From Folioceros fuciformis (Eukaryota; Anthocerotophyta; Anthocerotopsida; Anthocerotales): a stretch of 30,548 nt of DNA. Shown piece by piece: positions 20,128 through 28,752 of this stretch. The position numbers were made by a program, and so were the translations under genes. The notes under the pieces are model-generated. The model was not told the DNA's origin. It saw nothing but the letters and a program-made list of their open reading frames with translations, and did not search any database. Each line of letters opens with the position of its first letter. Position 1 is the first letter of the stretch. Location of the stretch: the NCBI GenBank assembly GCA_049999805.1, contig JBNGIO010006406.1:90581-121128 (forward strand), written 5' to 3'.

Positions 20128-22419
20128 ATGTCCGTGTGGAGTGTGGTTGCACTCGAACCATTCAAATTGCAGGAGAATCCGTTGTGCATCCGATTGAGTG
20201 TCGTAGGAACAGCTCCCTTCCGTCCAACCTCATTCAGAAACACAGGCAGGACACGCAGGCATCTTAGGAAATGTGCCATCTCTGCAATCAGCTCTGTCCC
20301 AGCCAGTCAAGCTCCGAATGGTCGCCATGTGTGCTACGAGAGCATGCCGGAGGAGCGGCCGAGCTACGGCATGCGCGTGTCGGGTAGAACTGTGAGTAAG
20401 CTATGGGAAGACGGCCATCTCACCGAGGCCGTTGAGGCTTTGGAGTTTCTGGTGCACACCGGCCGTCCTGTTTCCAAAGCTTTCCTCTACGCAGTCCTGA
20501 AGAAATGTACAGCCAAGAAGGAGCTTGGTCTGGGAAGCCGCGTCCATGCTTTGACTGTGAGAAAGGGGTACCGAGCAGACCCGTTCCTGTGCAACCATAT
20601 CCTGCGGATGTATGCTTCTCATGGCAGGTTGCAAGACGCGATGGATGTGTTTCAAGGTGTTGCCGCACCGGACGCCTTCATGTGGTCATCTATAATCTCT
20701 GCTCATGTCAAGCATCGACGAGATGGGCTGGCCGTAGATCTGTACCATCGGATGCGCAGGTCCAGCGTGGAACCAGACGGGCATGTGTTTGTGGCAGCCC
20801 TCCAGGCTTGTGCCAGGAGCGGAGACTTGAAGTCCGGCCAGCGGGTGCATGCTGATGTGCTGGCCAGTGGCCTTGAGCCTGACCTATTTGTTTCTACTGG
20901 CTTGGTCAACATGTATGCAAAGTGTGGCAGCTTGGAGGATGCGAGGGGTGTGTTTGACGGACTTAGAGCCAAAAACGTGGTGATATGGAATGCCATGATC
21001 GCCGGCTATTCCCAGCATAACATGGGCCAGGAAGCCCTGCGTCTTTACGGTGCTATGCAAGAAGAAGGCAAGGCACCCAATGACGTTACATTTTTGGCTG
21101 TGCTGCAGGCATGCGCGAGTGTGGGCACTCCGGCACTGGAGGCGGGAAAGCAGCTGCATGCACAGATCAAGGAACTCGGACATGACGCTGATATATTTGT
21201 AGCCAGCAGTTTGGTCAACATGTATGCAAAATGTGGGAGCGTAGAAGACGCGCAGACGGTTTTCGACCTGCTTGGGCACAAAAATGTGGTCACGTGGACT
21301 GCCATGATAGCGGGCTATGCCAAGCAGGGAATGGGACACGAAGCCCTTCGTCTTTACAGTGCCATGCAACTCGAAGGATTGGCGGTACCCAACTCTGTGA
21401 CATTCACGTGCCTCCTCCAGGCATGTGCAAACGTCGCAGCTCTGAATGTAGGAAGGCAGCTTCATGCACAGATAATAGATCAAGAGCTTCAGGCTGATGT
21501 GTGTGTGGTCGGCAGTTTGATTAACATGTACGGGAAGTGTGGGAGTATGGTTGATGCACAGCAGGTGTTTGATGGGCTGCGTGAAAGAGACCTTGTCGCC
21601 TGGAGTGCACTGATAGCAGGCTACACTTATCAGGGTGAAAGTGAAGTGGTCTTTGGCTTAGCACAGAGAATGAGAAAGGATGGACACCAGCCAGACAGCA
21701 TCACATTCCTCAGTCTACTGACAGTATGCAGTCACGAAGGTCTGGTGGAGAAGGGCTGGGAGTACTTTCATGCCATGACCAACCATTACGGCATCACTCC
21801 CACAGTGGAGCACTACGCGTGCATGGTGGATATCTTGGGCCGTGCAGGACGGTTGGACCAGGCACTGGCTCTGGTGAACTCAATGCCTGTATTGCCTACT
21901 ACCGCAGTTTGGCACACACTGTTGGGCAGTTGTCGAAAGTGGAGGAACGTGGAGGTGGGACGTCATGCCTTCAATGAAGCAGTGAAGCTAGACAAGAAAG
22001 ATGCCGCAGCCCATGTATTGATGTCAAATATCTACGTTGGTGCGCACATGTGGGAGCTTGCCCGGAAGATACAGTCGAGGCGGAAACGAATCAGGGCGTG
22101 GAAGCAGCCGGCCCAAAGCTTGTGGACAGACCATGACGGTCTTGTGCACAGTTTCTTGGTTGGGGATGAACGGCTTCCGGAGGATCTGATCAGTGTCACT
22201 CTTCAACTTCTGAAGCTGAAGAATGGGCCACAGTCAGTATCGACAATGGCCCATGTTTCTGACAATTTCTGGAGGCACGGGGCCCAGCTGTCCACCGTGT
22301 ACGTGTACACCCTGAGCAACAGTTCTGAGATTGAAATAAGCACTGAGATGAAATTATCATTTTTTAGGAAAGGTCGTAAACAATTATTTAGCATAATATC
22401 TGAGCCAACTGTTCTATAA
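20128..22419 (+). CDS. PLS-class pentatricopeptide-repeat protein with E motifs, no DYW domain
   Basis: Organelle-targeted RNA-binding protein, 763 aa, intronless. The N-terminus (about 1-60) is basic and hydroxylated, compatible with a mitochondrial or plastid presequence. From about residue 110 it carries P, L and S motifs in series: LVNMYAKCGSLEDARGVFDG, NVVIWNAMIAGYSQ, QEALRLYGAMQEEG, then close copies of the same set, ending VEHYACMVDILGRAGRLDQA. E1/E2-like sequence follows (VWHTLLGSCRKWRNVEVGR, then AWKQPAQSLWTDHDGLVHSF). After that the protein diverges: the last ~70 residues match neither E+ nor DYW (no HxE...CxxC deaminase motif). Such proteins usually specify C-to-U editing sites and need a DYW partner in trans; whether this one edits is inference. 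The C-terminal tail may come from a frameshift or new stop. Confidence 0.9.
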   Translation: MSVWSVVALEPFKLQENPLCIRLSVVGTAPFRPTSFRNTGRTRRHLRKCAISAISSVPASQAPNGRHVCYESMPEERPSYGMRVSGRTVSKLWEDGHLTEAVEALEFLVHTGRPVSKAFLYAVLKKCTAKKELGLGSRVHALTVRKGYRADPFLCNHILRMYASHGRLQDAMDVFQGVAAPDAFMWSSIISAHVKHRRDGLAVDLYHRMRRSSVEPDGHVFVAALQACARSGDLKSGQRVHADVLASGLEPDLFVSTGLVNMYAKCGSLEDARGVFDGLRAKNVVIWNAMIAGYSQHNMGQEALRLYGAMQEEGKAPNDVTFLAVLQACASVGTPALEAGKQLHAQIKELGHDADIFVASSLVNMYAKCGSVEDAQTVFDLLGHKNVVTWTAMIAGYAKQGMGHEALRLYSAMQLEGLAVPNSVTFTCLLQACANVAALNVGRQLHAQIIDQELQADVCVVGSLINMYGKCGSMVDAQQVFDGLRERDLVAWSALIAGYTYQGESEVVFGLAQRMRKDGHQPDSITFLSLLTVCSHEGLVEKGWEYFHAMTNHYGITPTVEHYACMVDILGRAGRLDQALALVNSMPVLPTTAVWHTLLGSCRKWRNVEVGRHAFNEAVKLDKKDAAAHVLMSNIYVGAHMWELARKIQSRRKRIRAWKQPAQSLWTDHDGLVHSFLVGDERLPEDLISVTLQLLKLKNGPQSVSTMAHVSDNFWRHGAQLSTVYVYTLSNSSEIEISTEMKLSFFRKGRKQLFSIISEPTVL

Positions 22420-22462
22420 TAGTTCACATAGGATACACTTCCCTCCGATTGCCATTTTCCTC

Positions 22463-22487
22463 AATAAACCATCTACTTTAAAAAAAA
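22463..22487 (+). terminator. AATAAA polyadenylation signal followed by an A-run
   Basis: AATAAA at 22463-22468 lies 44 bp after the PPR stop, and an 8-A run follows at 22480-22487. The arrangement fits the PPR 3' end and would also fit the remnant of a retroposed poly(A) tail. Confidence 0.5.
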
Positions 22488-22640
22488 CTAAAACTTGGCT
22501 TGGTTTAGGATTGTGAAATGTCGTATTGGCAAAACATTCATGCTTAGGCTTGGTTGGAGTGAATCATATCAGCTGAGGGTTTTTCCCCGACCGAACGGCC
22601 CTCGGGGGACGGCGATGGCGCCGGGAATGATCTAGCCCGG

Positions 22641-22685
22641 TGGCTCAATGGAGTCGGCGAGCCCCCCACGGGGGGGTTCAACAGG
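22641..22685 (+). promoter_or_regulatory. tRNA-like A box and B box (possible internal Pol III-type promoter of the LINE)
   Basis: TGGCTCAATGG (22641-22651) fits the A-box consensus TRGCNNARYNGG without its optional base, and GGTTCAACAGG (22675-22685) resembles the B box GGTTCRANNCC. The start-to-start spacing of 34 bp is close to that of a tRNA. A C6/G7 inverted repeat lies between them, and another hairpin (CCCCGA at 22585 with TCGGGG at 22602) lies just upstream. It does not fold as a tRNA gene by eye. Confidence 0.4.
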
Positions 22686-22739
22686 TAGCACATGGGTGGC
22701 AGTAGTCGGTTTGTGCTTTAATAAACAGAAGGCGCAGGA

Positions 22740-23953
22740 GATAAACGAGGGGGAGAAGGAATCTAACCCTTCTGATGATAGCCGGAAAAATGTCGCGGCA
22801 AAGAAAGGCTCATAGGTACGATCGGATGACTTGGATTTTGCGCAGGCACAGGCACATGTGCAGCTGGGCCCTTCCCAAGAGTATGCCTCGGGTTCGACAA
22901 AGAAGGGTCAGGGTTACAGCTGGGTCCGCTCACAAATGTGCTAACTGAGGTGAGATTCTTTCAAAAGGAAGAGGACAAGCTTGCTGCCAGCTTGGTTGTG
23001 GGGAAGCTCCTATCTGGTGGTCCTCCTACCATGAAGGAATTGGAGGACTGGGTGGCTCAGGTAACGGGTTGCTCCCCTGCATATGTTTTCTTGAAAGGAG
23101 ACGGTTCCTTCCAGATAAAGTGTGACGAGGCCGTTGGGGCTCATGCCCTTTTGCAAACGACGCTGATAGTCCGAGACTCTGTCCCGATGGTGGTGGAGGC
23201 CTGGTCTCCTGGGAGTACAATCACGCAATCTAAAATCAAGCAGCATTTTTTGTAGGTGGGTCTACCAGCCTTGCCGGTTCAACTCATCCCCATGATTCGC
23301 AAAATCCTGGAGACCTGGTGGTGGAGGTCCCTAAGGTGGATTCTCGTTTCTTCGATAGCAGCAAACCACGTCGCTTTGGGGTGAGGGTGGATAGCCTTCA
23401 GGCTTTACCGGAAGGGGTTGTTGTTCGGGATCTGGAGGACCCGGCTAAGTGCTTTACTCAGCTTTTCGATTACCCTGACCTCCATATCAGGTGCGGGGTG
23501 TGTGGCTTGCAGAACCACCTTAAGCAGGCCTATCCTCTTCGAGCTAGATCGGGAGGCAATAGGGACAGGACAAAGCAGGCGCAGGTGCCGTCAGGCCCCC
23601 TGTCGGGATTCAAAGGAACCTCTATGAAGCCCGGGAAGACTACCCCTGGCACACGGCGGTGGGCAATCAAAATTCAGAAAGACTTCTTCTCGGGGAATGG
23701 TGTGGTAAATAGTGCGCAGTCTAAGCTTTGCGTGCTCCTGAGGAAGAAAGTGGACAATAAGTACTTCTATTGGATGCCGACAGGGGGAGAACTTAGAGCC
23801 TTGCCTACGCGTTCTTTCCAGATAGGGGGGTCGTCGGAGGGTCAGTTGCCTGAGCTTTGGAGAACAGTTAAGCTGAAAGTCAGAAGTATGTTGCAGGCCG
23901 GTTTGGGATTTGATGAGCAGGCAGTTGTGAGCTTAAATGGGAAGAAGATCTGA
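22740..23953 (+). pseudogene. LINE ORF1, 5' part: DUF4283-like domain and degenerate CCHC knuckle
   Basis: Nucleic-acid-binding protein of the LINE. Coding sense moves between frames: an Asp/Lys-rich start (about 22740-22930, with a TAG at 22815), a DUF4283-like stretch (about 22938-23255: LASGGPPTMKEL-type helix region, VFLKGDGSFQIKCDE, VVEAWSPGS), then 23318-23953 with RCGVCGLQNHLKQAYP. The knuckle would be CX2CX4HX4C, but the last position is Tyr (TAT) instead of Cys. At least two frameshifts and a stop make this copy nonfunctional. None of these frames starts with a good ATG. Confidence 0.75.
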
Positions 23954-26155
23954 TATATGAGGAGGCGGTTCCTATGGAGGAGGATCTTGGCAGGGTAGTG
24001 CTAACACGGCCAACTAGGTCGTCACCAGCAAGGGGTCCCAAAGGCCCTGCAAGTGATGGCAAGGTTATAGCCGGGGGACCTTACTAAAGGAGGGGTGCTT
24101 ATCAGCTTGCTCACCTCGAATCGCATTAGGGTTCCTCAGGTATCTTTCAGGAAGCAAGCCCGGTCGGGGTAGAAGCATGTTCTGAGCCCTTAGGAGAACG
24201 AGAGAAGGGCGAAGTACTTATGGCAGTTGATAAGGAGTCCATCCGGGGTGGGGTGAGACGGTCTTGGACATTGGTCAGCCAGGGATCGAGGCAGAAACCT
24301 GGATCAGGCCTTCAGGGGGAGCTTCAACCGGGGGGTAAAAAATCCAAGGCAGGGGAGTACACAAAAAATAGTTCTAGTTTGGAACATCGTAACCCAGTGC
24401 TACAGCAGGGGGATGTTGAGGACTGTGGGTGTCTCCCAGGCAGACACCAAGAACCAGGAGCTGAAGGTGGTTCTGTTCAGCCTGAAGGTCCAGGGGGTAA
24501 AGTGGTCCCGCAAGCCCAGCAAAGCGGGGTGAGTTTTCCCATGGGCGAAGTGCCTGCCAAGGAAAAGGAGACTCAGGAAGGTGGTACTAGGGAGTCGTCG
24601 GGGAGGGGAGGTTACGTGAAGAATTTGTCCCTGGGTGCTCCACTGCCCAGTCCCTGGATGCTAGGCTCTTCGGCTCCCGGGTGTGGGGTCCAAAAAGTTT
24701 TTCTTCTTCCTTTTTTATGGAGGAAACTGTAACCGCTCCTCGGGAGAAGCAAGAATGGGAATCCAACGGTGAGGTGGGGGGGGCCAGGCAGGAGGATTCC
24801 CAAGTCAGGAACATCCAGAGAATCTTTCAGGAGGGTGCTGGTAATTGTCAAGCTTGGGAACGGTCCAATTAGTCTTCTCCTCAAGAAGGAGATGGGTTGA
24901 TTGGGGAATTAATGCAAACTTCCCCGTCGATACCGAACTGGAAAGTGTGTGAAACCAAGGAAAACGGTGGGGACACGGCGGTGTGTCAATCAGTAGGTGG
25001 ATCTAGGGCTGTAGATCAGCCTAGGCAGCTTTTACAAATACTCAAGAGGCAGTGGGCAGATGGCGATTACTCTCCAGCGGTTCTCAACAGTGCCGGGGCG
25101 GGTAAGGTCGTTGCCTCCCAACAAGGCTATGAAGCAGAAGTGGAATTCGTAAGGGAAGGCTGGAAGGTCGAGTCCGCCTCGGATCTGGAGGCGGGGCCGG
25201 AACAAGATGATGCTAGTCGGGGGGAGTGTGGACAACACAGTGGATATGGCCAGGGGGCTTCTGGGTCCTGCTCTCAAGCCAAGTTGGGAGCACAGATACA
25301 CGTGGGAAGCGGGGTAGGGTGTGACCAGTCAGGCTGGGGGAAAACGGGAGACCAGCTGTTTTCCAGTGTCAAAGGAGATCATGTTGGGTTTTTTCAGGAA
25401 GAGACGCAGGTGTTGGCTGGAAGTCTCAGCGACTCGCTCCAGACGACAGCTGTTGCTGAGCATGTGGGGACGACACGGCGGGAAGACAGGGAGAGGGCTC
25501 AGCTGGCGAGCACATGATGAGATTTGGAGAGAACGACATGTTGATTGCAGGGGAACGGGAGGTTGAAAGGCAAACTAAAAGGTCCCTGGCCTTCAGAGTC
25601 GATAAGGAGGAAGGCTCTTCCACGGGCGGAGCTGCTGAAGTCGCAACCAGCTGTGGAGCTTTGTTCGGTGTGCCACCTCAGGTCCCGCACCCACAGGGCT
25701 TGGTGTTTCCGGCTCATTCGAACCAGCACTAGGGATTAGAGCTGGGTTCTTTGCACACGGCGGTGGGCGAGGTGCTGGAGAAGAACTCAGAGGTGGAGGA
25801 GCTACCGGTATCCAGGGTCAGAACTTCCCAGGCGGGGACCTCTCAGGGAGGGGAGGTGGTTTCACCTGGAATTCCCCCGGCCAGGCTCAGAAGTGTGAAT
25901 CATGTGACTGTCCTTGGGGTTGATAATGTGGGAGGTCAGGTGGAGGATCTTCTTCGTGAATAGAAGGGCAGTGGTTATGAACCCTCTAGGGGTCTGGGGC
26001 CTAGAGGCGAACTTCTGGCCTGGCAAGGGGAGAAGAGCCTCGGGTCGGATGAAGAACTAGCAAGGAGAAGGGCAGATCTGGAAGGGGATTTGGCTGGCAA
26101 CCCCACCGCCCTGCTCTAGGTGGAGTTTGCTAATGGCATTCGCAGGGATGCCACG
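23954..26155 (+). pseudogene. LINE ORF1 middle region, low-complexity, frame broken
   Basis: Gly/Glu/Gln/Ser-rich coding-like sequence in successive frames: 24220-24732 (170 aa from an ATG), about 24897-25517 and about 25751-25963, separated by stops and frame changes. The composition matches the intact frame that follows (26156-28513), so I read it as the same original ORF. No known domain is recognised. Confidence 0.55.
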
Positions 26156-28513
26156 ATGGGAGATCAGGTGTTGCGCTCAGCTTGTGAGCAAAACACGAGT
26201 TCGGCGGTGAAGGAAGGCATGCTGGTAGGTGGTCCGATGGAAGAAGGTGTTGAAAGGTCCCAAACCTTAGGCATGGGGGAGGATGTGCGGGCGTTCATGG
26301 ACGAAGCTGCAGAAGCCAAGTCTGTTTGTGGAGTCACGTTGGGGATACACTCTCACAGCGTCCGCTTATGGGGTGTGGAGGATTTGTCTTCTTCGCACTC
26401 GAACTGGACACCAGGACAGGATGCCTCATGCCCGGGGGGTGGAGGAATTTCGAGGAAGAAGCACGAGGCGGAGGAGCCACAGGCTCTCAGGGGCGGAGCT
26501 ACCCAGGCCGATTCTGTTCAGGGAAGGCAGGTGGTGGAGGCTGAAAGTTCTCTCGTCAATCGCACCGTAACAGCGGCTGCTTCTTCCGTCCTCGAGGACG
26601 CTGTCGAGGATAACCAGGTGGTGGAATCACGTCGTGAGCTTGCGACACCCCCTGAGGTGCAGGACGCGATCCACGATGGTGAATGGGTGGCGGGAAGGAA
26701 AGGTAGATCCCTCGTCGCCGGGATCGGGGAGGAACAGTGGACATGCACGGGAGGAGAGGCAGTGGCGGTCACTCTCACTGCTATATCGCCGGGTCTTTCT
26801 TCCCAGGTGCTCAGCCCTCAAGGTGTGATGGAGCTATCTCCTTCGGGTGTCAGTAAGAGGCTGGAGTCCGGAATGCCTTCAAGGGTGGTGGATGCAGATA
26901 GTTTTAGGCGTCCAGAGGAAGAATGTCCTCAGGGCTTCAGGGGAAAGATGAGCCAAGCCGAAACCTCTCAGGGAGGGGAAGCATTGGGAGCTACTTACCT
27001 CCCTGAAGCAGTCAAGGTGGACGTCATTGAAGCAGGGTGTGGGGAGGCCGGCAGGGAAGGGATTAACAAGCCGCCTGCCTACAAGAGCATGGAGGAGGAT
27101 GGGACGACGGCCGGTGCTGCTTCCTTTGATCACGCCTGGATTGGAGATGCAATAGATGCTGCTTCTCAGGAGCTATATGTGCGTGCTTTGGAGACGCGGT
27201 TGCTACCAAGTTTCAGCTGGGGGTCAGGACCTGGGGCTCTTTCCAGGGCGGCTGGTGAGGACGTGGGGAGGAAGCGGGTCTCTATTTTCCAGGGGTTGAA
27301 GTTGCCGGGCTCCTTGGAGTCGGAGTTATCACCTGGCAGCGAGATAAAAATGGCTCCTCGGGCTTTAGTGCAAGAGCGGGATTCTAGCTGCGCTGCTGGA
27401 ATGGAACCGGGAGCGAGACCGGTCCACGCTCTCATTACTGATCAAACAACGCTTGATTCAGTTTGGGTGCCAGTAAAACAAAGTACTACGGAGGTGGCTA
27501 TGGGGCAGAGGACCCGAGTCTCAGTGAATCCGCCATCAAGGCCTCAGCGACAGGACCAGATTGATGTGGCCAAGGCCAGGAAAGAGTTGAGCAAAGTGAT
27601 ACAACGGATGGCCAAGGACATAACTTCCCCGGATGAGAAAAAGAGCAACGTGGTAGCAAAGCTGAGGGGAGGAATTCGGGAGCATGGGCAGGGCTTAACT
27701 GGGAAGATGTTGGATCTCTTGTGCGAGCGTGCAAACCGCAATTCCGATGTGGGAGTGGATTCCAGGGAAGTTGGAACAGGTTCATTGAACCTGGCAAAGC
27801 CTCGGCCTGATTGCGTTAACCCCATTATGCGAGATAACGCTGTCTATGCTTCCAAGGACGACCTGTTCTCCACTCCGAATGCAGAGGACGACGAGGATGG
27901 GGACCTTGTCTGGCATGAGGTCCAAGCCGTCTTTTCTGGGGATGAAGGCGGCTCCTCTCCATTAAGCCCATGGAAAAGGAGCTGGGACCCAGCCAGGGCG
28001 GCGCGGCAACGATGCTGTCCTTCAGGGCCGGTGGCTCCTATAGTGCTAAGTGGCCAGGAAAGCCGGACCAAGGAAGAACTAGCCAAGCGGAAAGGCAAAC
28101 AATATGCTGTCAATCTCACAGTTACGAGGAAAATCCAGGACTCTTGCTCGTATCTGGCAAAGTTGGGTGGTGAGGGGGAGTTGCTCCCCATCATCATTCC
28201 ATTGCAGAAATTGCACTCAGGGCAAGAGAGGATTTTTGGCGCCTTGGCATCCGAAGGAGTTCTTGCGGGTAAGGAAGGCAAGGAGGTGGAGTTTTTCAGC
28301 AGTATATACCAAACGGGTGACAGTTACTTCGCTAACGTCCATCTCAAACAGTCATGTGGGCCAACTTTGCCGCTTACTCCTGAACGGAGGTGGGCCCTAG
28401 ATGTGCCGCGGGCGAAGGGTAGGGCCTGGGCTCCGAACATGGTAGTTGAAGAGGCTGAGAGGCTCTCCGGAGAAGAGGGCAGAAATGTTGCACCCGGCGT
28501 CCGTAAAATCTGA
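26156..28513 (+). CDS. intact 785-codon ORF inside the LINE, unrecognised Gly/Glu/Ser-rich protein
   Basis: Open from just after a TAG at 26117-26119; first ATG at 26156. About 785 residues, rich in Gly, Glu, Ser, Val and Arg, hydrophilic, with no signal peptide or membrane segment. I recognise no family. Visible: recurrent motifs of the type xSQAxTSQGGE (26942 onward; related wording at about 25825 and 26500); a Lys/Arg-rich segment ARKELSKVIQRMAKD; an acidic cluster NAEDDEDGDLVWHEV; a proline-flanked basic segment; and a less repetitive C-terminal block of about 120 residues (YAVNLTVTRKIQDS, LLPIIIPLQKLHSGQERIFG, EVEFFSSIYQTGDSYF) that may fold. It sits where the end of LINE ORF1 should be. 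An uninterrupted frame this long is not expected by chance, yet its flanks are broken. Confidence 0.65.
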   Translation: MGDQVLRSACEQNTSSAVKEGMLVGGPMEEGVERSQTLGMGEDVRAFMDEAAEAKSVCGVTLGIHSHSVRLWGVEDLSSSHSNWTPGQDASCPGGGGISRKKHEAEEPQALRGGATQADSVQGRQVVEAESSLVNRTVTAAASSVLEDAVEDNQVVESRRELATPPEVQDAIHDGEWVAGRKGRSLVAGIGEEQWTCTGGEAVAVTLTAISPGLSSQVLSPQGVMELSPSGVSKRLESGMPSRVVDADSFRRPEEECPQGFRGKMSQAETSQGGEALGATYLPEAVKVDVIEAGCGEAGREGINKPPAYKSMEEDGTTAGAASFDHAWIGDAIDAASQELYVRALETRLLPSFSWGSGPGALSRAAGEDVGRKRVSIFQGLKLPGSLESELSPGSEIKMAPRALVQERDSSCAAGMEPGARPVHALITDQTTLDSVWVPVKQSTTEVAMGQRTRVSVNPPSRPQRQDQIDVAKARKELSKVIQRMAKDITSPDEKKSNVVAKLRGGIREHGQGLTGKMLDLLCERANRNSDVGVDSREVGTGSLNLAKPRPDCVNPIMRDNAVYASKDDLFSTPNAEDDEDGDLVWHEVQAVFSGDEGGSSPLSPWKRSWDPARAARQRCCPSGPVAPIVLSGQESRTKEELAKRKGKQYAVNLTVTRKIQDSCSYLAKLGGEGELLPIIIPLQKLHSGQERIFGALASEGVLAGKEGKEVEFFSSIYQTGDSYFANVHLKQSCGPTLPLTPERRWALDVPRAKGRAWAPNMVVEEAERLSGEEGRNVAPGVRKI

Positions 28514-28605
28514 GCGGCCTCAAAGAATGTCCCTGGAGCCTAAAGCTCATAATTAGCTGCCTCGATCTCAACTCTTGTCTGCAGTTAGGTTGCGTAAACC
28601 TGTTG

Positions 28606-28627
28606 CGGTGCGGAAGCGGTGCGGAAG
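28606..28627 (+). repeat. 11-bp direct duplication
   Basis: CGGTGCGGAAG is repeated twice head to tail (28606-28616 and 28617-28627), just upstream of the 20-bp tandem array in the LINE inter-ORF spacer. Confidence 0.85.
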
Positions 28628-28640
28628 CTCCCAAGCAAAT

Positions 28641-28720
28641 CCTGATAAATGGGTCTAGATCCTAGTAAATGGGTCTAAATCCTGATAAATGGTTCTAGAT
28701 CCTGATAAATGGATCTAGAC
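28641..28720 (+). repeat. 4 x 20-bp tandem repeat in the LINE inter-ORF spacer
   Basis: Four units of CCTGATAAATGGGTCTAGAT at 28641, 28661, 28681 and 28701, exactly 20 bp apart with 1-4 mismatches. It lies 128 bp after the ORF1-type stop and about 30 bp before the first endonuclease-like codons, so it occupies the spacer where ORF2 translation would have to begin. Confidence 0.92.
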
Positions 28721-28752
28721 ACCTTAAAGGACTATGAGAGGGGGGCACACCT

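Noticed and set aside
22641-22690. tRNA gene
   Set aside because: A-box and B-box-like sequences are present, but acceptor and anticodon stems do not pair by eye; kept only as a promoter-like signal.
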